In this document: in pieces, positions 1 through 10,050 of the stretch
How the letters are laid out: the number at the start of each line of letters is the position of its first letter
Numbering within the stretch: the first letter of the stretch is position 1
Source: Falsiroseomonas bella
GTDB lineage: Bacteria > Pseudomonadota > Alphaproteobacteria > Acetobacterales > Acetobacteraceae
Direction: 5' to 3'
Assembly (NCBI RefSeq): GCF_003173615.1
Contig: NZ_QGNA01000003.1
Location: forward strand, 1 to 64,000
DNA: 64,000 bases
Position numbers and translations under genes: made by a program
The notes under the pieces: model-generated
Databases searched by the model: none
Told to the model about the DNA's origin: nothing
What the model saw: only the letters and a program-made list of their open reading frames with translations

Positions 1-50
1 CGCCGGGCCACCACGCCGGATCCTCACCACAACGACAGACACCACACCAC

Positions 51-1748
<1,698 letters not shown>

Positions 1749-2049
1749 CCCGAGGCTGGCTCCCTGGCGAAAATCGAAGGGAGGACGCCTCCCTCGGGCG
1801 GGATCGTGCCTCCACCGCCGCCGTTGGCCGACATGTCCTGCAGGTATCCACCGGGGGCCGTTCAGCGCTGTCGATAATCACTCCGACCGTGGTCGCCGTC
1901 GGAATCGACTCACTGCGGACGTGCAGATACCTCGCCGCCAAGTCTCGGCGCTCGACTGATGAGCTGAGGCTTGGCAAGCTCCCCGAACGCAGGGGGAACT
2001 ACCGCCATCCGGGCAACTCTGCGCGACTGGCTCCGGAACGGGAACCGCC
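1749..2049. other. Gap of 301 bases between the recombinase and ade
   Basis: This stretch separates two divergent genes, so it should hold both promoters. Short frames exist on both strands, but none resembles a protein or has a convincing ribosome binding site. The recombinase attP half-site could lie here; I could not identify one. Confidence 0.4.
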
Positions 2050-3756
2050 ATGGAGAGGTTCGCAGCTGACATCGCCGCGGCCATCGAACAAGGTCGGGGC
2101 GCCACGCCCGCCGATCTGGTGCTGAAGGGCGGGCGCGTTTTCGACCTGGTGACGGGCGCGCTGACGCAGACCGACGTCGCGATCTGTGCTGACCGCATAG
2201 TCGGCACGCATGGCACCTACCACGGCCGGCAGGAGATCGACGTCGCCGGCCTGGTCCTGGTGCCCGGCTTCATCGACACGCACCTGCACATCGAATCCTC
2301 CCTTGTCACGCCCTTCGAATTCGATCGCTGCGTCACCCCGCGCGGCGTGACGACGGCGATCTGCGACCCGCACGAGATCGCCAACGTCGCCGGCATCGGC
2401 GGCCTCCGCTACTTCCTGCAGGCGGCCGAACGCACCGTGATGGACCTGCGCGTGCAGCTCTCCAGCTGCGTGCCGGCGACCGAGATGGAGACCTCCGGCG
2501 CGCGGCTTTCCGCCGCGGACCTGCTGCCGCTCGCGCGGCATCCCAAGGTGATCGGTCTGGCCGAGTTCATGAACTATCCCGGCGTGCTGCACGGCGATCC
2601 GGAATGCCTCGCCAAGCTGCGCGCCTTCCAGGGCCGGCACATTGACGGCCACGCGCCGCTGCTGCGCGGGATGGAGCTGAACGGCTACCTCGCCGCCGGC
2701 ATCCGCACCGACCACGAGGCGACGAGCGCCGCCGAAGCCCTGGAGAAGCTCTCCAAGGGCATGGCGATCCTGGTGCGGGAGGGCTCGGTCTCCAAGGACC
2801 TGCACGCCCTGGCGTCGATCATCACGGAGCGGCACTCGCCCTTCCTCGCCTTCTGCACGGATGACCGCAACCCGCTCGACATCGCCGAGCACGGCCACCT
2901 GGACCACATGATCCGCACGGCCATCGCCCTCGGCGCCGAGCCGCTGGCCGTCTACCGCGCCGCCAGCCACTCCGCGGCACGGATCTTCGGGCTGTCCGAC
3001 CGCGGCCTGATCGCCCCGGGCTGGCGCGCCGACATCGTCGCCATCGATGCGCTGGAGACTTGCCGCGCCCGGCTCGTGCTCTGCGGCGGCGTGGTGGCGG
3101 ATGACGCCGCCTTCGCCCGGCGCGAGACGATCCCACCCATCGCCCGCGGCACAGTGCGGGCGCCGCGTGTCTCCGCGGCCGATTTCCGCCGCCCCGCACC
3201 CAATGCGCCGAGCCCGGTGATCGGCATCATTCCCGGCCGCATCATCACGGAGCGGCTGGAGGCGACACTCCCCGTGGAGCACGGCGCCTCGGTCGCCGAC
3301 CCCGCTGCCGACCTGGCGAAGATCGCCATCGTCGAGCGGCACGGCGTGAACGGCAACCGCGCCGTCGGCTTCGTGAAAGGTTTCGGGCTGCAGCACGGCG
3401 CCATCGCCTCCACCGTCTGCCACGACCACCACAACATCGCCGTGCTCGGCGCCAGCGAGGACGACATGGCGCTTGCCTGCAACCGGCTGGGCGAAATCGA
3501 GGGCGGCTTCGTGGTCGCCGCCGGCGGCCAGGTGCTGGCGGAGGTCGCCCTGCCCATCGCCGGCCTGATGAGCCTGAAAAGCTTCGAGGACGTGCAGAAG
3601 GAGCTCTTCGCCCTGCGCGCCGCCGCGCGCTCGCTCGGCGTGACCCTGGACGAGCCCTTCCTCCAGCTGGCCTTCCTCGCCCTGCCCGTGATCCCGCACC
3701 TGAAGATCACCGACCGTGGCATGGTGGACGTCGATCGCTTCGCCCTGCTCACCTGA
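2050..3756 (+). CDS. ade: Adenine deaminase
   Basis: The 568-residue protein matches the bacterial adenine deaminase (AdeC) layout and length. This amidohydrolase converts adenine to hypoxanthine plus ammonia in purine salvage. The metal-binding motif [12 protein letters not shown] lies near residues 75-87. A C-D-P-H-E-I-A-N segment follows near 110, F-C-T-D-D-R near 275, and the C-terminal domain has the family's V-C-H-D-H-H-N-I motif near 455. The ATG at 2050 has only a weak purine-rich upstream sequence, but no other start keeps the N-terminus. It stands alone as a plus-strand unit, with an inverted repeat across its stop codon. A specialised paralogue acting on a related purine cannot be excluded. 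Confidence 0.95.
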   Translation: MERFAADIAAAIEQGRGATPADLVLKGGRVFDLVTGALTQTDVAICADRIVGTHGTYHGRQEIDVAGLVLVPGFIDTHLHIESSLVTPFEFDRCVTPRGVTTAICDPHEIANVAGIGGLRYFLQAAERTVMDLRVQLSSCVPATEMETSGARLSAADLLPLARHPKVIGLAEFMNYPGVLHGDPECLAKLRAFQGRHIDGHAPLLRGMELNGYLAAGIRTDHEATSAAEALEKLSKGMAILVREGSVSKDLHALASIITERHSPFLAFCTDDRNPLDIAEHGHLDHMIRTAIALGAEPLAVYRAASHSAARIFGLSDRGLIAPGWRADIVAIDALETCRARLVLCGGVVADDAAFARRETIPPIARGTVRAPRVSAADFRRPAPNAPSPVIGIIPGRIITERLEATLPVEHGASVADPAADLAKIAIVERHGVNGNRAVGFVKGFGLQHGAIASTVCHDHHNIAVLGASEDDMALACNRLGEIEGGFVVAAGGQVLAEVALPIAGLMSLKSFEDVQKELFALRAAARSLGVTLDEPFLQLAFLALPVIPHLKITDRGMVDVDRFALLT

Positions 3757-3777
3757 CCTGCGCTCTCCTGGTCAGGT
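3751..3777 (+). terminator. Inverted repeat spanning the ade stop codon
   Basis: ACCTGACC (3751-3758) and GGTCAGGT (3770-3777) are a perfect 8-bp inverted repeat with an 11-base loop. It includes the TGA at 3754-3756. There is no T tract, so it is a weak intrinsic-terminator candidate or a 3' stabilising hairpin. Confidence 0.45.
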
Positions 3778-3823
3778 CGGCTCGTGGCTGAATGTCTCGC
3801 TTCCGCCCACTTCCGCGGTAGCG

Positions 3824-4192
3824 CTATCGGTGCTGGGGCGACCGCCGGGTCCGACCCGAAGCGGTGTCTTCGCAGCCCACCAGACATCGGCTCAACCAAC
3901 GGAACAGCACCTCCTCGACCACGCCGCCATAGAGCAGCCCGACGATGAGCCCACCGGCGCTCCATGCCTGGACGATGCTGGGCGGCAGGCCCGGCGGGGC
4001 CTGCCAGGTGCCGCACAGGCTGTGGTCGGCCGCCGCGATGGCAAGGCCGCGCACGACGCCCGTCGCCACCTGGACTGTCCGCCGGGCTACGGGGGAGCGG
4101 TCGGCAAGACCCAGGCGGGCACGGGCGGCCAGCTGCCCGCGAAGGCTGCGACAACCAGACGCAGCGCAGGCGAGGAGCAGCTTTCGGATCAA
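3824..4192 (-). pseudogene. CPBP (CAAX-like) intramembrane protease fragment
   Basis: A 122-codon frame contains a short hydrophobic segment ending in G-G-V-V-E-E-V-L-F-R-W-L. This matches the E-E-x-x-x-R catalytic motif of CPBP/ABI-family membrane proteases. Family members normally exceed 200 residues and carry several more helices and two later His/Asn motifs, which are absent here. The frame opens with TTG at 4192, overlapping the TGA of the upstream acyltransferase (TTGA), so it may still be translated by coupling. I call it a remnant because both the N-terminal helices and the C-terminal half are missing. An intact micro-protein of unknown role is the alternative. Confidence 0.55.
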
Positions 4193-5460
4193 CGGTCACG
4201 GTGCGCCGGTCTCATGTCGAGCAGGCCGACACCTAGGATGGAGGCGGCGAAGGGCGGCTCGAACTGCGACGCTGGGACGTGTGGCACCGACCGCGCCGGT
4301 CTCGCGGCCGCGGCACGGCGCGATGCGCCAAGTCCGAACAGGGGGCGCAGGAACGGCGAGCGGGTCGCCATTGCCGCACCGGCCAGGCTGAGCGCCACGG
4401 TCGCGCCCGCGATCGTGAGCCCCTTCCAGACCGGCGCATCCAGCCAGCCGAACAGCGCCCAGCCGAGCAGGACGATGACGGTCTGGTGGAGCATGTAGAA
4501 GGGCATGGACAGCGGCGCGAAGGCCGCGAGAGGCCGGATCGGCAGGGCGAGCCAGCGCGCCGCGGCGCCGAGCAGTGCGAGCAGCACAAGCCACTCCGCC
4601 ACCGCCCGGAGCGCGAGCCGGCCCGGCAGCGCGACCTCCAAGACGCCCAGCCCGCCGCGCGCGGCCGGCAGGGCGGCGAACCACGATGCCGCGGCGCAGG
4701 CCGCAAGGCCCGCGAACAGCGGCAGGTGCCGCGCCACCGCGGCGCCCAACACCGGATTCCGGCCGAACCACCAGCCGAGGACCACCAGCAGCCCGTAATG
4801 CGCGTGGTTCGCCCAGTCCATGACCAGGTCGTGGCTGCCCGGGAAGACAGGCCGGAGCGCGACTTCGCCGGCAACGAGCGGCGCGATGGGCAGCAATAGC
4901 CGCCAGGGCCGCGCCGCCGTCCAGCGCGCCAGTCCTGCGCCATCCCCGGCACGCGAGACGAGCGCCAGCAGCGCCGCGTAGAGGAACAGGTAGGGGAGGA
5001 ACCAGAGATGGTGCCAGGAGAAGCTGGCCGCCGGGTAGCAGCAGACGAAGGCCTGCGGCAGGAACTCGACGAACCCGCCCTCGAAGACGGGCGCGCTCTG
5101 CCGGAGCGGCGCCGCCGGCGTCACCCGCTCCACCCAGACCTGCGGCGGGACGAGGACGAGGATGCCGAAGCCGAGCGGCAGGAGCAGGCGCGCCACCCGC
5201 TCGCGCAGGAAGGCCAGCGCGCCACGCCTTTCCAGCGCAAGGGCCGCGGCGATCCCGGCCAGCAGGAAGAGCAGCGGCATCTGCCAGAGATCGATCGCGC
5301 GCAGCAGCGCGGCTGCGGCGCCGTAGGGCGCGGCGGCATCCTTCATGTGCCAAGGCGTGGCGTCGAACAGCCGCGCGGTGTGGAACGGCACCAGCATCAG
5401 GACGGCGAGGCTGCGCAGGTTGTCCACATCGTGGCGGCGCGGGCTGGACAGCGGGAGCAT
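4189..5460 (-). CDS. Acyltransferase 3 family membrane protein
   Basis: The product has about 423 residues and around ten hydrophobic segments. Its N-terminus reads R-H-D-V-D-N-L-R-S-L-A-V, with H-T-A-R soon after, which is the conserved opening of acyltransferase-3/OpgC-like proteins. These move acyl groups (acetyl, succinyl) onto sugars or other extracytoplasmic acceptors at the inner membrane. A longer frame reaches 5493, but the start at 5460 is preferred: it begins just before the conserved motif and leaves the TetR-type palindrome (5478-5496) upstream. The gene diverges from tetR and overlaps the CPBP fragment by 4 bases. The substrate cannot be read from the sequence. Confidence 0.85.
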   Translation of the reverse strand: MLPLSSPRRHDVDNLRSLAVLMLVPFHTARLFDATPWHMKDAAAPYGAAAALLRAIDLWQMPLLFLLAGIAAALALERRGALAFLRERVARLLLPLGFGILVLVPPQVWVERVTPAAPLRQSAPVFEGGFVEFLPQAFVCCYPAASFSWHHLWFLPYLFLYAALLALVSRAGDGAGLARWTAARPWRLLLPIAPLVAGEVALRPVFPGSHDLVMDWANHAHYGLLVVLGWWFGRNPVLGAAVARHLPLFAGLAACAAASWFAALPAARGGLGVLEVALPGRLALRAVAEWLVLLALLGAAARWLALPIRPLAAFAPLSMPFYMLHQTVIVLLGWALFGWLDAPVWKGLTIAGATVALSLAGAAMATRSPFLRPLFGLGASRRAAAARPARSVPHVPASQFEPPFAASILGVGLLDMRPAHRDR

Positions 5461-5477
5461 GTGGCACCTAGTATTAA

Positions 5478-5496
5478 TGAATGAATAGATCATTCA
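5478..5496. promoter_or_regulatory. Candidate TetR operator
   Basis: TGAATGA-ATAGA-TCATTCA is a perfect 7-bp inverted repeat with a 5-base spacer. It lies between the divergent acyltransferase and tetR genes and overlaps the tetR ATG at 5481. The position suits autorepression and repression of the acyltransferase. It is also a local A+T-rich island in very G+C-rich DNA. Confidence 0.6.
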
Positions 5497-6263
5497 GTAA
5501 ATCTGCCAGGGATGCAACGCGCCGGGGCCCGCGTGCGGCGCCGGGCAGGCTTGCGGCCATCGCAGACGCCGCGGCCCGCGTCTTCACCCGCCAGGGCTTC
5601 CGGCTCTCCCCGGTCGCCGACGTCGCGCGCGAGGCAGGGGTGGCGGCGGGCACGGTCTATCTCTACGCGACCGACAAGGCCGCGCTGCTCGACCTCGCCA
5701 TCCGGGCGGCGGCCGGGCTTCGGCTGCCACAGGATGGCGATGGGCCTGTCCAGCCCGACCTGGCCGCCACGCTGGCCGAGGCGCTGGGGCCGAGGCTCGC
5801 CCTGCCGCGCATCGAGGCGGCGGCGGCCGGCGATGGCGGCGAAGCGGTCACGCCCCGGGCCTTGCTCGCGGACCTCTATGACCTGATGACGCGGGAGGCT
5901 CGGCTGATCCTGCTGCTCGACCGGCTTGGCGCCGAGGTCCCGGAGATCCGCGACGCCTACACGGCGGGGCTGCGCGACCGTGCGCTCGCCGACTTCACCG
6001 CGGCCGTCGCGCGCTTGGCAGGAACCGGCGTGGTCAGGCCCGACCTGGATCCTTCCATGATGGCGCGTGCCGTCCTCGAGATGATGGCCTGGATGGCGAT
6101 GCGCCGCCCCGGCGATGCGGCCCCGCCAGCGGGCGACGAGACGCTTGCGCGCGAGACGACGCTCCGACTTGCCGAAGCGGCGCTCGGAGCGCCGCAACCT
6201 GCAACGTCGCTGGCCGCAGCTGGGCCAGCGGCGAGGATCCAGAACGTGCGCGCGGGGCGGTAG
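5481..6263 (+). CDS. TetR/AcrR family transcriptional regulator
   Basis: The 260-residue protein has an N-terminal helix-turn-helix at about residues 27-75. It contains A-A-A-R-V-F-T-R-Q-G-F and then G-V-A-A-G-T-V-Y-L-Y, with T-V-Y-x-Y in the recognition helix as in the TetR family. A helical ligand-binding domain follows, and the last ~30 residues are Ala/Pro-rich and probably disordered. It faces the acyltransferase gene across a perfect palindrome and most simply represses that gene and itself. The ligand is unknown. The start codon lies inside the palindrome, which would let bound repressor also block its own translation start region. Confidence 0.88.
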   Translation: MNRSFSKSARDATRRGPRAAPGRLAAIADAAARVFTRQGFRLSPVADVAREAGVAAGTVYLYATDKAALLDLAIRAAAGLRLPQDGDGPVQPDLAATLAEALGPRLALPRIEAAAAGDGGEAVTPRALLADLYDLMTREARLILLLDRLGAEVPEIRDAYTAGLRDRALADFTAAVARLAGTGVVRPDLDPSMMARAVLEMMAWMAMRRPGDAAPPAGDETLARETTLRLAEAALGAPQPATSLAAAGPAARIQNVRAGR

Positions 6264-6385
6264 GAAGCCGGCCCGTCGGATAGAGTTTGCTCCCGCCCAA
6301 CCGCGCCACAGCCACGGCGGACGCGCGGCGACCGGGAAGTCCAACCGAAACCAGTACTTCGCGGAAGTCCATGAGCGGCGCCCCG

Positions 6386-7084
6386 CTACTCGGCGCCGAA
6401 CCGGTAGCCCACTCCGGGCTCCGTCCGGATCAGCCCCGCCGCCGGGCCCAGCTTCTGCCGCAGATGCCCGACATAGACGCGCAGGTACTGCGCATCCTCG
6501 ACATGCGCCGGGCCCCAGACCGCCGTCAGGAGCTGGCGTTGCGTCACCACGCGGCCCTCGCCGCCTCGCACCAGCGCGGCGAGCAGGTCCCACTCACGCG
6601 GTGTCAGCTTCAGCGGCTCACGGCCTTCCACCCGCGCGGTCCGGCGTCCTAGATCCACCTCCAGCGCGCCAGCCCGGATCACGGTCTCCGTCGGAGATCG
6701 GGACGCAGCCCCGGCGCGGCGCAGCGCGGCGCGGATGCGTGCCAGCAACTCGCCCAGCGCGAAGGGCTTCTCGACGTAGTCGTCCGCGCCGGCATCCAGC
6801 GAGGCGACCTTCTCGGCCTCCTGGTCGCGGGCGGAGAGCACAACCACAGGGGCGTCGGTGAAGCGCCGCAGCTTTGGAATCGCCAGCTTGCCGTCGCCGT
6901 CGGGCAGGCCCAAGTCGAGCAGGACGAGCGCCGGCGACCGCTCGGCCGCCAGCCGCAGCCCCTCGGCCATCGTCGCCGCGCGCATCGGCGCGTAGCCCGC
7001 CGCCTCCAGCGCCGGGCCCAGGAAGCGGTGAATCTGCGGCTCGTCGTCAACGACGAGGATGTGGGGTGGAGCGACCGCGCTCAT
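6386..7084 (-). CDS. kdpE: KdpE response regulator
   Basis: The 232-residue OmpR-type regulator has a receiver domain with acidic pocket D13/D14, phospho-acceptor D57 (L-L-D-L-G-L-P-D-G-D-G) and K106, then a winged helix ending G-V-G-Y-R-F. The wording W-G-P-A-H-V-E-D-A-Q-Y-L-R-V-Y-V-G-H-L-R-Q is diagnostic for KdpE. The ATG at 7084 overlaps the kdpD stop (ATGA), so the two are translationally coupled. It should activate the kdp structural genes on the other strand when K+ is scarce. It converges with tetR across a 122-base gap. Confidence 0.96.
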   Translation of the reverse strand: MSAVAPPHILVVDDEPQIHRFLGPALEAAGYAPMRAATMAEGLRLAAERSPALVLLDLGLPDGDGKLAIPKLRRFTDAPVVVLSARDQEAEKVASLDAGADDYVEKPFALGELLARIRAALRRAGAASRSPTETVIRAGALEVDLGRRTARVEGREPLKLTPREWDLLAALVRGGEGRVVTQRQLLTAVWGPAHVEDAQYLRVYVGHLRQKLGPAAGLIRTEPGVGYRFGAE

Positions 7085-9735
7085 GCGCCGGGGAACCTCA
7101 CCACCACCCGCGTTCCGCTCCCGTCCGGTATCGCCGGGCTCTCGGCGGCGATGCGTCCCCCCATGGCCTGGACGAGGCCACGGCAGATCGCGAGGCCGAG
7201 GCCGCTGCCGGCCGCGATGCGGTCGGTGCGCGTGGCGCGGAAGAACGGGTCGAAGACTCGGTGCAGGTCCTCGCGTGGGATGCCAGGCCCGTCGTCCTCG
7301 ATGGCGATCGCCACTTCCGGCCCCTCGCGCCAGACCCGTGCCGCGACACGCCCGTGCGGCGCCGAGAACTTCAGCGCGTTGTCGAGCAGGTTCGCCAGCA
7401 CCTGGTCGAGCAGCGCGGGATCGAGGCGCGGCGCGACCGGGCGTGGGCCGGGGTCGAGCGCGATCTCCCGCCCATGGGCGCGGGCGGCGCGCGCGGCAGC
7501 GGTTTCCAGTGCCTCGGCGAGGTCCACCGGCTCGCGCCGCGGCGCAACCTGGCCGTTCTCGATGCGCACCATGTCGAGGATGTTCGCGATCCAGCGGGTG
7601 AGCCGCTCGGTCTCCTCCTCCGCTGTGGCCAACAGGTCGGCGCGCGTCGCCTCCGAGAGCGCCGGGCCGGAGGTCCTGAGCGTCGCGATGGCGCCGCGGA
7701 TGGAGGTCAGCGGCGTTTTCAGGTCGTGCCCGAGCGAGGTGAGTAGCGCGGTGCGCAGCGCCTCGGTCTCGGCGCGTGCTTCGCCGCGGGCGCGTTCCTC
7801 CATCAGGTCGGCCCGCTCCAGCGCGACGGCCGCCTGATCGAGCAGCGCGTCGAGCGCCCGGTCGGCCTCGCCGTCCAAAGGGGGCTCGCCGGGGCGCAGG
7901 CCGACGAGGCCGGCAAGGCCGCGCGCCGTCCGCATCGGACGGAACTGCCAGCCGGCGGAGGGGAGCGTGTCGGTGCCGCGCCCGGACGGGCGGCCATTCG
8001 CCACCGCCCAGCGCGCCGCGGCCATGCTCGCCACGTCGGGCTCGGCTTCGACCGGCACGCTGGCCCTGAGCACCGGCTCCGGCGCGGTCTCGCCTGGCAG
8101 GGGGGGCAGCAGCAGCAGCACGCAGGCCGGCCCGGCGGCGATGCGCGACGCCTCCTCGGCGATCGCTTGCACCAGGTCGCCCTTGTCGCCAGGTGCTCCG
8201 AGCCGGCGGCTGAACTCGACGAGGCGTCGCAGGCCGAGCATGCGGGCGCGGGCGGCGCGCACGGACCGCCCGAGGCCACCGGTGGTGCCGGCCAGCAGCA
8301 GCGCGACGAGGGCGAAGACGACGACGCCGACGATGTCCTGCGGTCCGGCGATGGTCAGGGTGTAGCGCGGCGGCAAGAACAGCAAGTTCCAGGCCAGGAA
8401 GGACAGCGCCGCCGTCAGGGCGCCCTGCACCGGCCCGAAACCCACCGCCGCCGCCACGATCGGCACGAGGTAGACCATGCCGAGCGCGCCTTCCGGCACC
8501 ACGCCGTCGAACGCAAGGCCGACCGCGGTCGCACTTGCAACGAGGGCGGGGGTGGCGGCCCAACCGGCCCAGGACGGGGGACCGCGGCGCTCGGGCGGAA
8601 GGGCGCGCGGTGCGCCGGCCGGCTCCGGGACGAGGTGCAGCGTGAAGTCGGTCGCTTGCCGCAGCAGCGCCGCGGACAGCGTGCGGCCCGTCAGCCGCCG
8701 CCACCGGCCCGGCCGGCCGCGGCCGATGACGAGGTGGGTCGCGTTGCGGGCCCGCGCCTCGCGCAGGATCGTCGAGGGTAGGTCGGCGGCGACCACCGTC
8801 TCCGCCGTCGCGCCCAGCCGCTCCGCCAGCCGCAGTGCCGGGCCGGGGTCGCCGCCCGGGGCGGCGGTGGGCTGCTCGATATGCAGGGCGACCAGCGGGG
8901 CCTTCAGCGCATCCGCGACGCGCCGCGCCTCCCGCACCACTGTCTCGGCCGAGGGATCGGCGCCGACGAGGGCCATCACGCGGTCGCCGGCGGGCCAGGG
9001 CCCGGCGATGGCGTTGGCGCGCATGTAGCCCGTGACGTCGGCGTCCACGCGCTCGGCCGTGCGGCGCAGCGCCATCTCGCGCAGCGCCGCGAGGTTGCCC
9101 TCGCGGAAGAAGCCGCGCAGTGCCCGGCTCGCCTGGTCGGGGCGGTAGATGCGGCCCTGGCGCATCCGCTCGATCAGCTCGGCGGGGGGGATGTCGATCA
9201 GCTCCACCGCGTCGGCCTCGGCCAGCACGCGGTCGGGCACCGTCTCCGCGACGCGCACGCCGGTGATGCGGGCGACCGCGTCAGACAGGCTCTCGAGGTG
9301 CTGGACGTTCATCGTCGTCCAGACCTCGATGCCGGCTTCGCGCAGTTCCTCGACGTCCTGCCAGCGCTTCGGATGGCGGCTGCCGGGCACGTTGCTGTGC
9401 GCGAGTTCGTCGAGCAGCAGGATCGTCGGACGGCGGGCCAGCGCGCCGTCCAGGTCGAACTCCTCCAGCGCCTGGCCGCGATAGGCGATCCGCGCGCGCG
9501 GCAGCACCGGCAGGTCGCCGATCGCCGCCCCGGTCTCGGCACGGCCGTGCGTCTCGACGATGCCGATCAGCACGTCCGCCCCGCCGGCGAGGCGCCGACG
9601 CGCCTCGGCGAGCATCTCCATCGTCTTGCCCACGCCCGGCGCGGCGCCCAGGAACACCTTCAGCCGGCCGCGCCCCTCCCGCCGCGCGAGGGCGAGCAGG
9701 GCATCGGGATCGGGACGGGCTTGCTCCTCGGCCAT
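7081..9735 (-). CDS. kdpD: KdpD sensor histidine kinase
   Basis: The 884-residue protein has the full KdpD architecture. It starts with a P-loop-like G-A-A-P-G-V-G-K-T at residues 30-38 in the KdpD N-terminal domain and continues with a universal-stress-like domain (about 240-360). A DUF4118 membrane block of four helices (about 400-500) and a GAF-like region follow. The H-box S-L-G-H-D-L-K-T-P-L has its phospho-acceptor at His670, and an ATPase domain has D-D-G-P-G-I-P and G-S-G-L-G-L-A-I. An in-frame ATG further upstream exists, but 9735 fits the usual N-terminus (M-A-E-E) and leaves room for the kdp promoter. It senses K+ limitation or salt and phosphorylates KdpE. Confidence 0.96.
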   Translation of the reverse strand: MAEEQARPDPDALLALARREGRGRLKVFLGAAPGVGKTMEMLAEARRRLAGGADVLIGIVETHGRAETGAAIGDLPVLPRARIAYRGQALEEFDLDGALARRPTILLLDELAHSNVPGSRHPKRWQDVEELREAGIEVWTTMNVQHLESLSDAVARITGVRVAETVPDRVLAEADAVELIDIPPAELIERMRQGRIYRPDQASRALRGFFREGNLAALREMALRRTAERVDADVTGYMRANAIAGPWPAGDRVMALVGADPSAETVVREARRVADALKAPLVALHIEQPTAAPGGDPGPALRLAERLGATAETVVAADLPSTILREARARNATHLVIGRGRPGRWRRLTGRTLSAALLRQATDFTLHLVPEPAGAPRALPPERRGPPSWAGWAATPALVASATAVGLAFDGVVPEGALGMVYLVPIVAAAVGFGPVQGALTAALSFLAWNLLFLPPRYTLTIAGPQDIVGVVVFALVALLLAGTTGGLGRSVRAARARMLGLRRLVEFSRRLGAPGDKGDLVQAIAEEASRIAAGPACVLLLLPPLPGETAPEPVLRASVPVEAEPDVASMAAARWAVANGRPSGRGTDTLPSAGWQFRPMRTARGLAGLVGLRPGEPPLDGEADRALDALLDQAAVALERADLMEERARGEARAETEALRTALLTSLGHDLKTPLTSIRGAIATLRTSGPALSEATRADLLATAEEETERLTRWIANILDMVRIENGQVAPRREPVDLAEALETAAARAARAHGREIALDPGPRPVAPRLDPALLDQVLANLLDNALKFSAPHGRVAARVWREGPEVAIAIEDDGPGIPREDLHRVFDPFFRATRTDRIAAGSGLGLAICRGLVQAMGGRIAAESPAIPDGSGTRVVVRFPGA

Positions 9736-9774
9736 GCCGTTCCGATAGCAGGCCCGCGGCGCCGCCGCCCGCGT

Positions 9775-9825
9775 CTTTACGCCGCCTTTATGCGGGCGCC
9801 CCGGATCCCGCATGGAGCCTTTACG
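9775..9825 (+). promoter_or_regulatory. Candidate KdpE-binding direct repeats
   Basis: CTTTACGCC (9775), CTTTATGCG (9786) and CTTTACGCG (9819) lie in the 135-base gap between kdpD and the kdp structural genes. Their spacing is 11 and 33 bases, so all three sit on one helix face. E. coli KdpE recognises T-rich direct repeats of the TTTA type, so these are good operator candidates for both divergent units. This is inferred from repeat phasing only. Confidence 0.5.
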
Positions 9826-9870
9826 CGCGCCGGGCCTACGCCCTCCCGGTCCTTCGGAGAGAAGCCCCGG

Positions 9871-9954
9871 ATGCTCGACCTTCTCCTGCTGGCGCTCGGC
9901 GTCGGCCTGTTCGGCCTGATGGCCGCCTACGTGGCCGCCTGCGAGCGGGTGTGA
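9871..9954 (+). CDS. 27-residue membrane peptide upstream of kdpF
   Basis: The frame starts at ATG 9871 after a GGAGAGAAG purine stretch and encodes a single Leu/Gly-rich transmembrane helix (M-L-D-L-L-L-L-A-L-G-V-G-L-F-G-L) ending A-C-E-R-V. Its stop abuts or overlaps the next small frame. Small peptides like this are often missed at the head of kdp operons. It resembles KdpF in size and helix but lacks the L-L-R-P-E ending, so I treat it as a separate KdpF-like or accessory peptide. Confidence 0.6.
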   Translation: MLDLLLLALGVGLFGLMAAYVAACERV

Positions 9955-9959
9955 CCGCC

Positions 9960-10046
9960 GTGACCGAGCTGATCCTCGGCGGCGCCGTGGCCGCCGGCCT
10001 CCTCCTCTACCTGCTGTGGGCGCTGCTGCGTCCCGAGGACCTCTGA
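9960..10046 (+). CDS. kdpF: KdpF, small stabilising subunit of the K+ ATPase
   Basis: The 28-residue product is one transmembrane helix followed by [14 protein letters not shown], matching the KdpF ending (Y-x-x-x-A-L-L-R-P-E). It starts with GTG at 9960. An in-frame GTG at 9951 overlaps the upstream stop and is equally possible. It ends 4 bases before kdpA. In E. coli KdpF stabilises the KdpABC complex. Confidence 0.85.
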   Translation: MTELILGGAVAAGLLLYLLWALLRPEDL

Positions 10047-10050
10047 TCCC

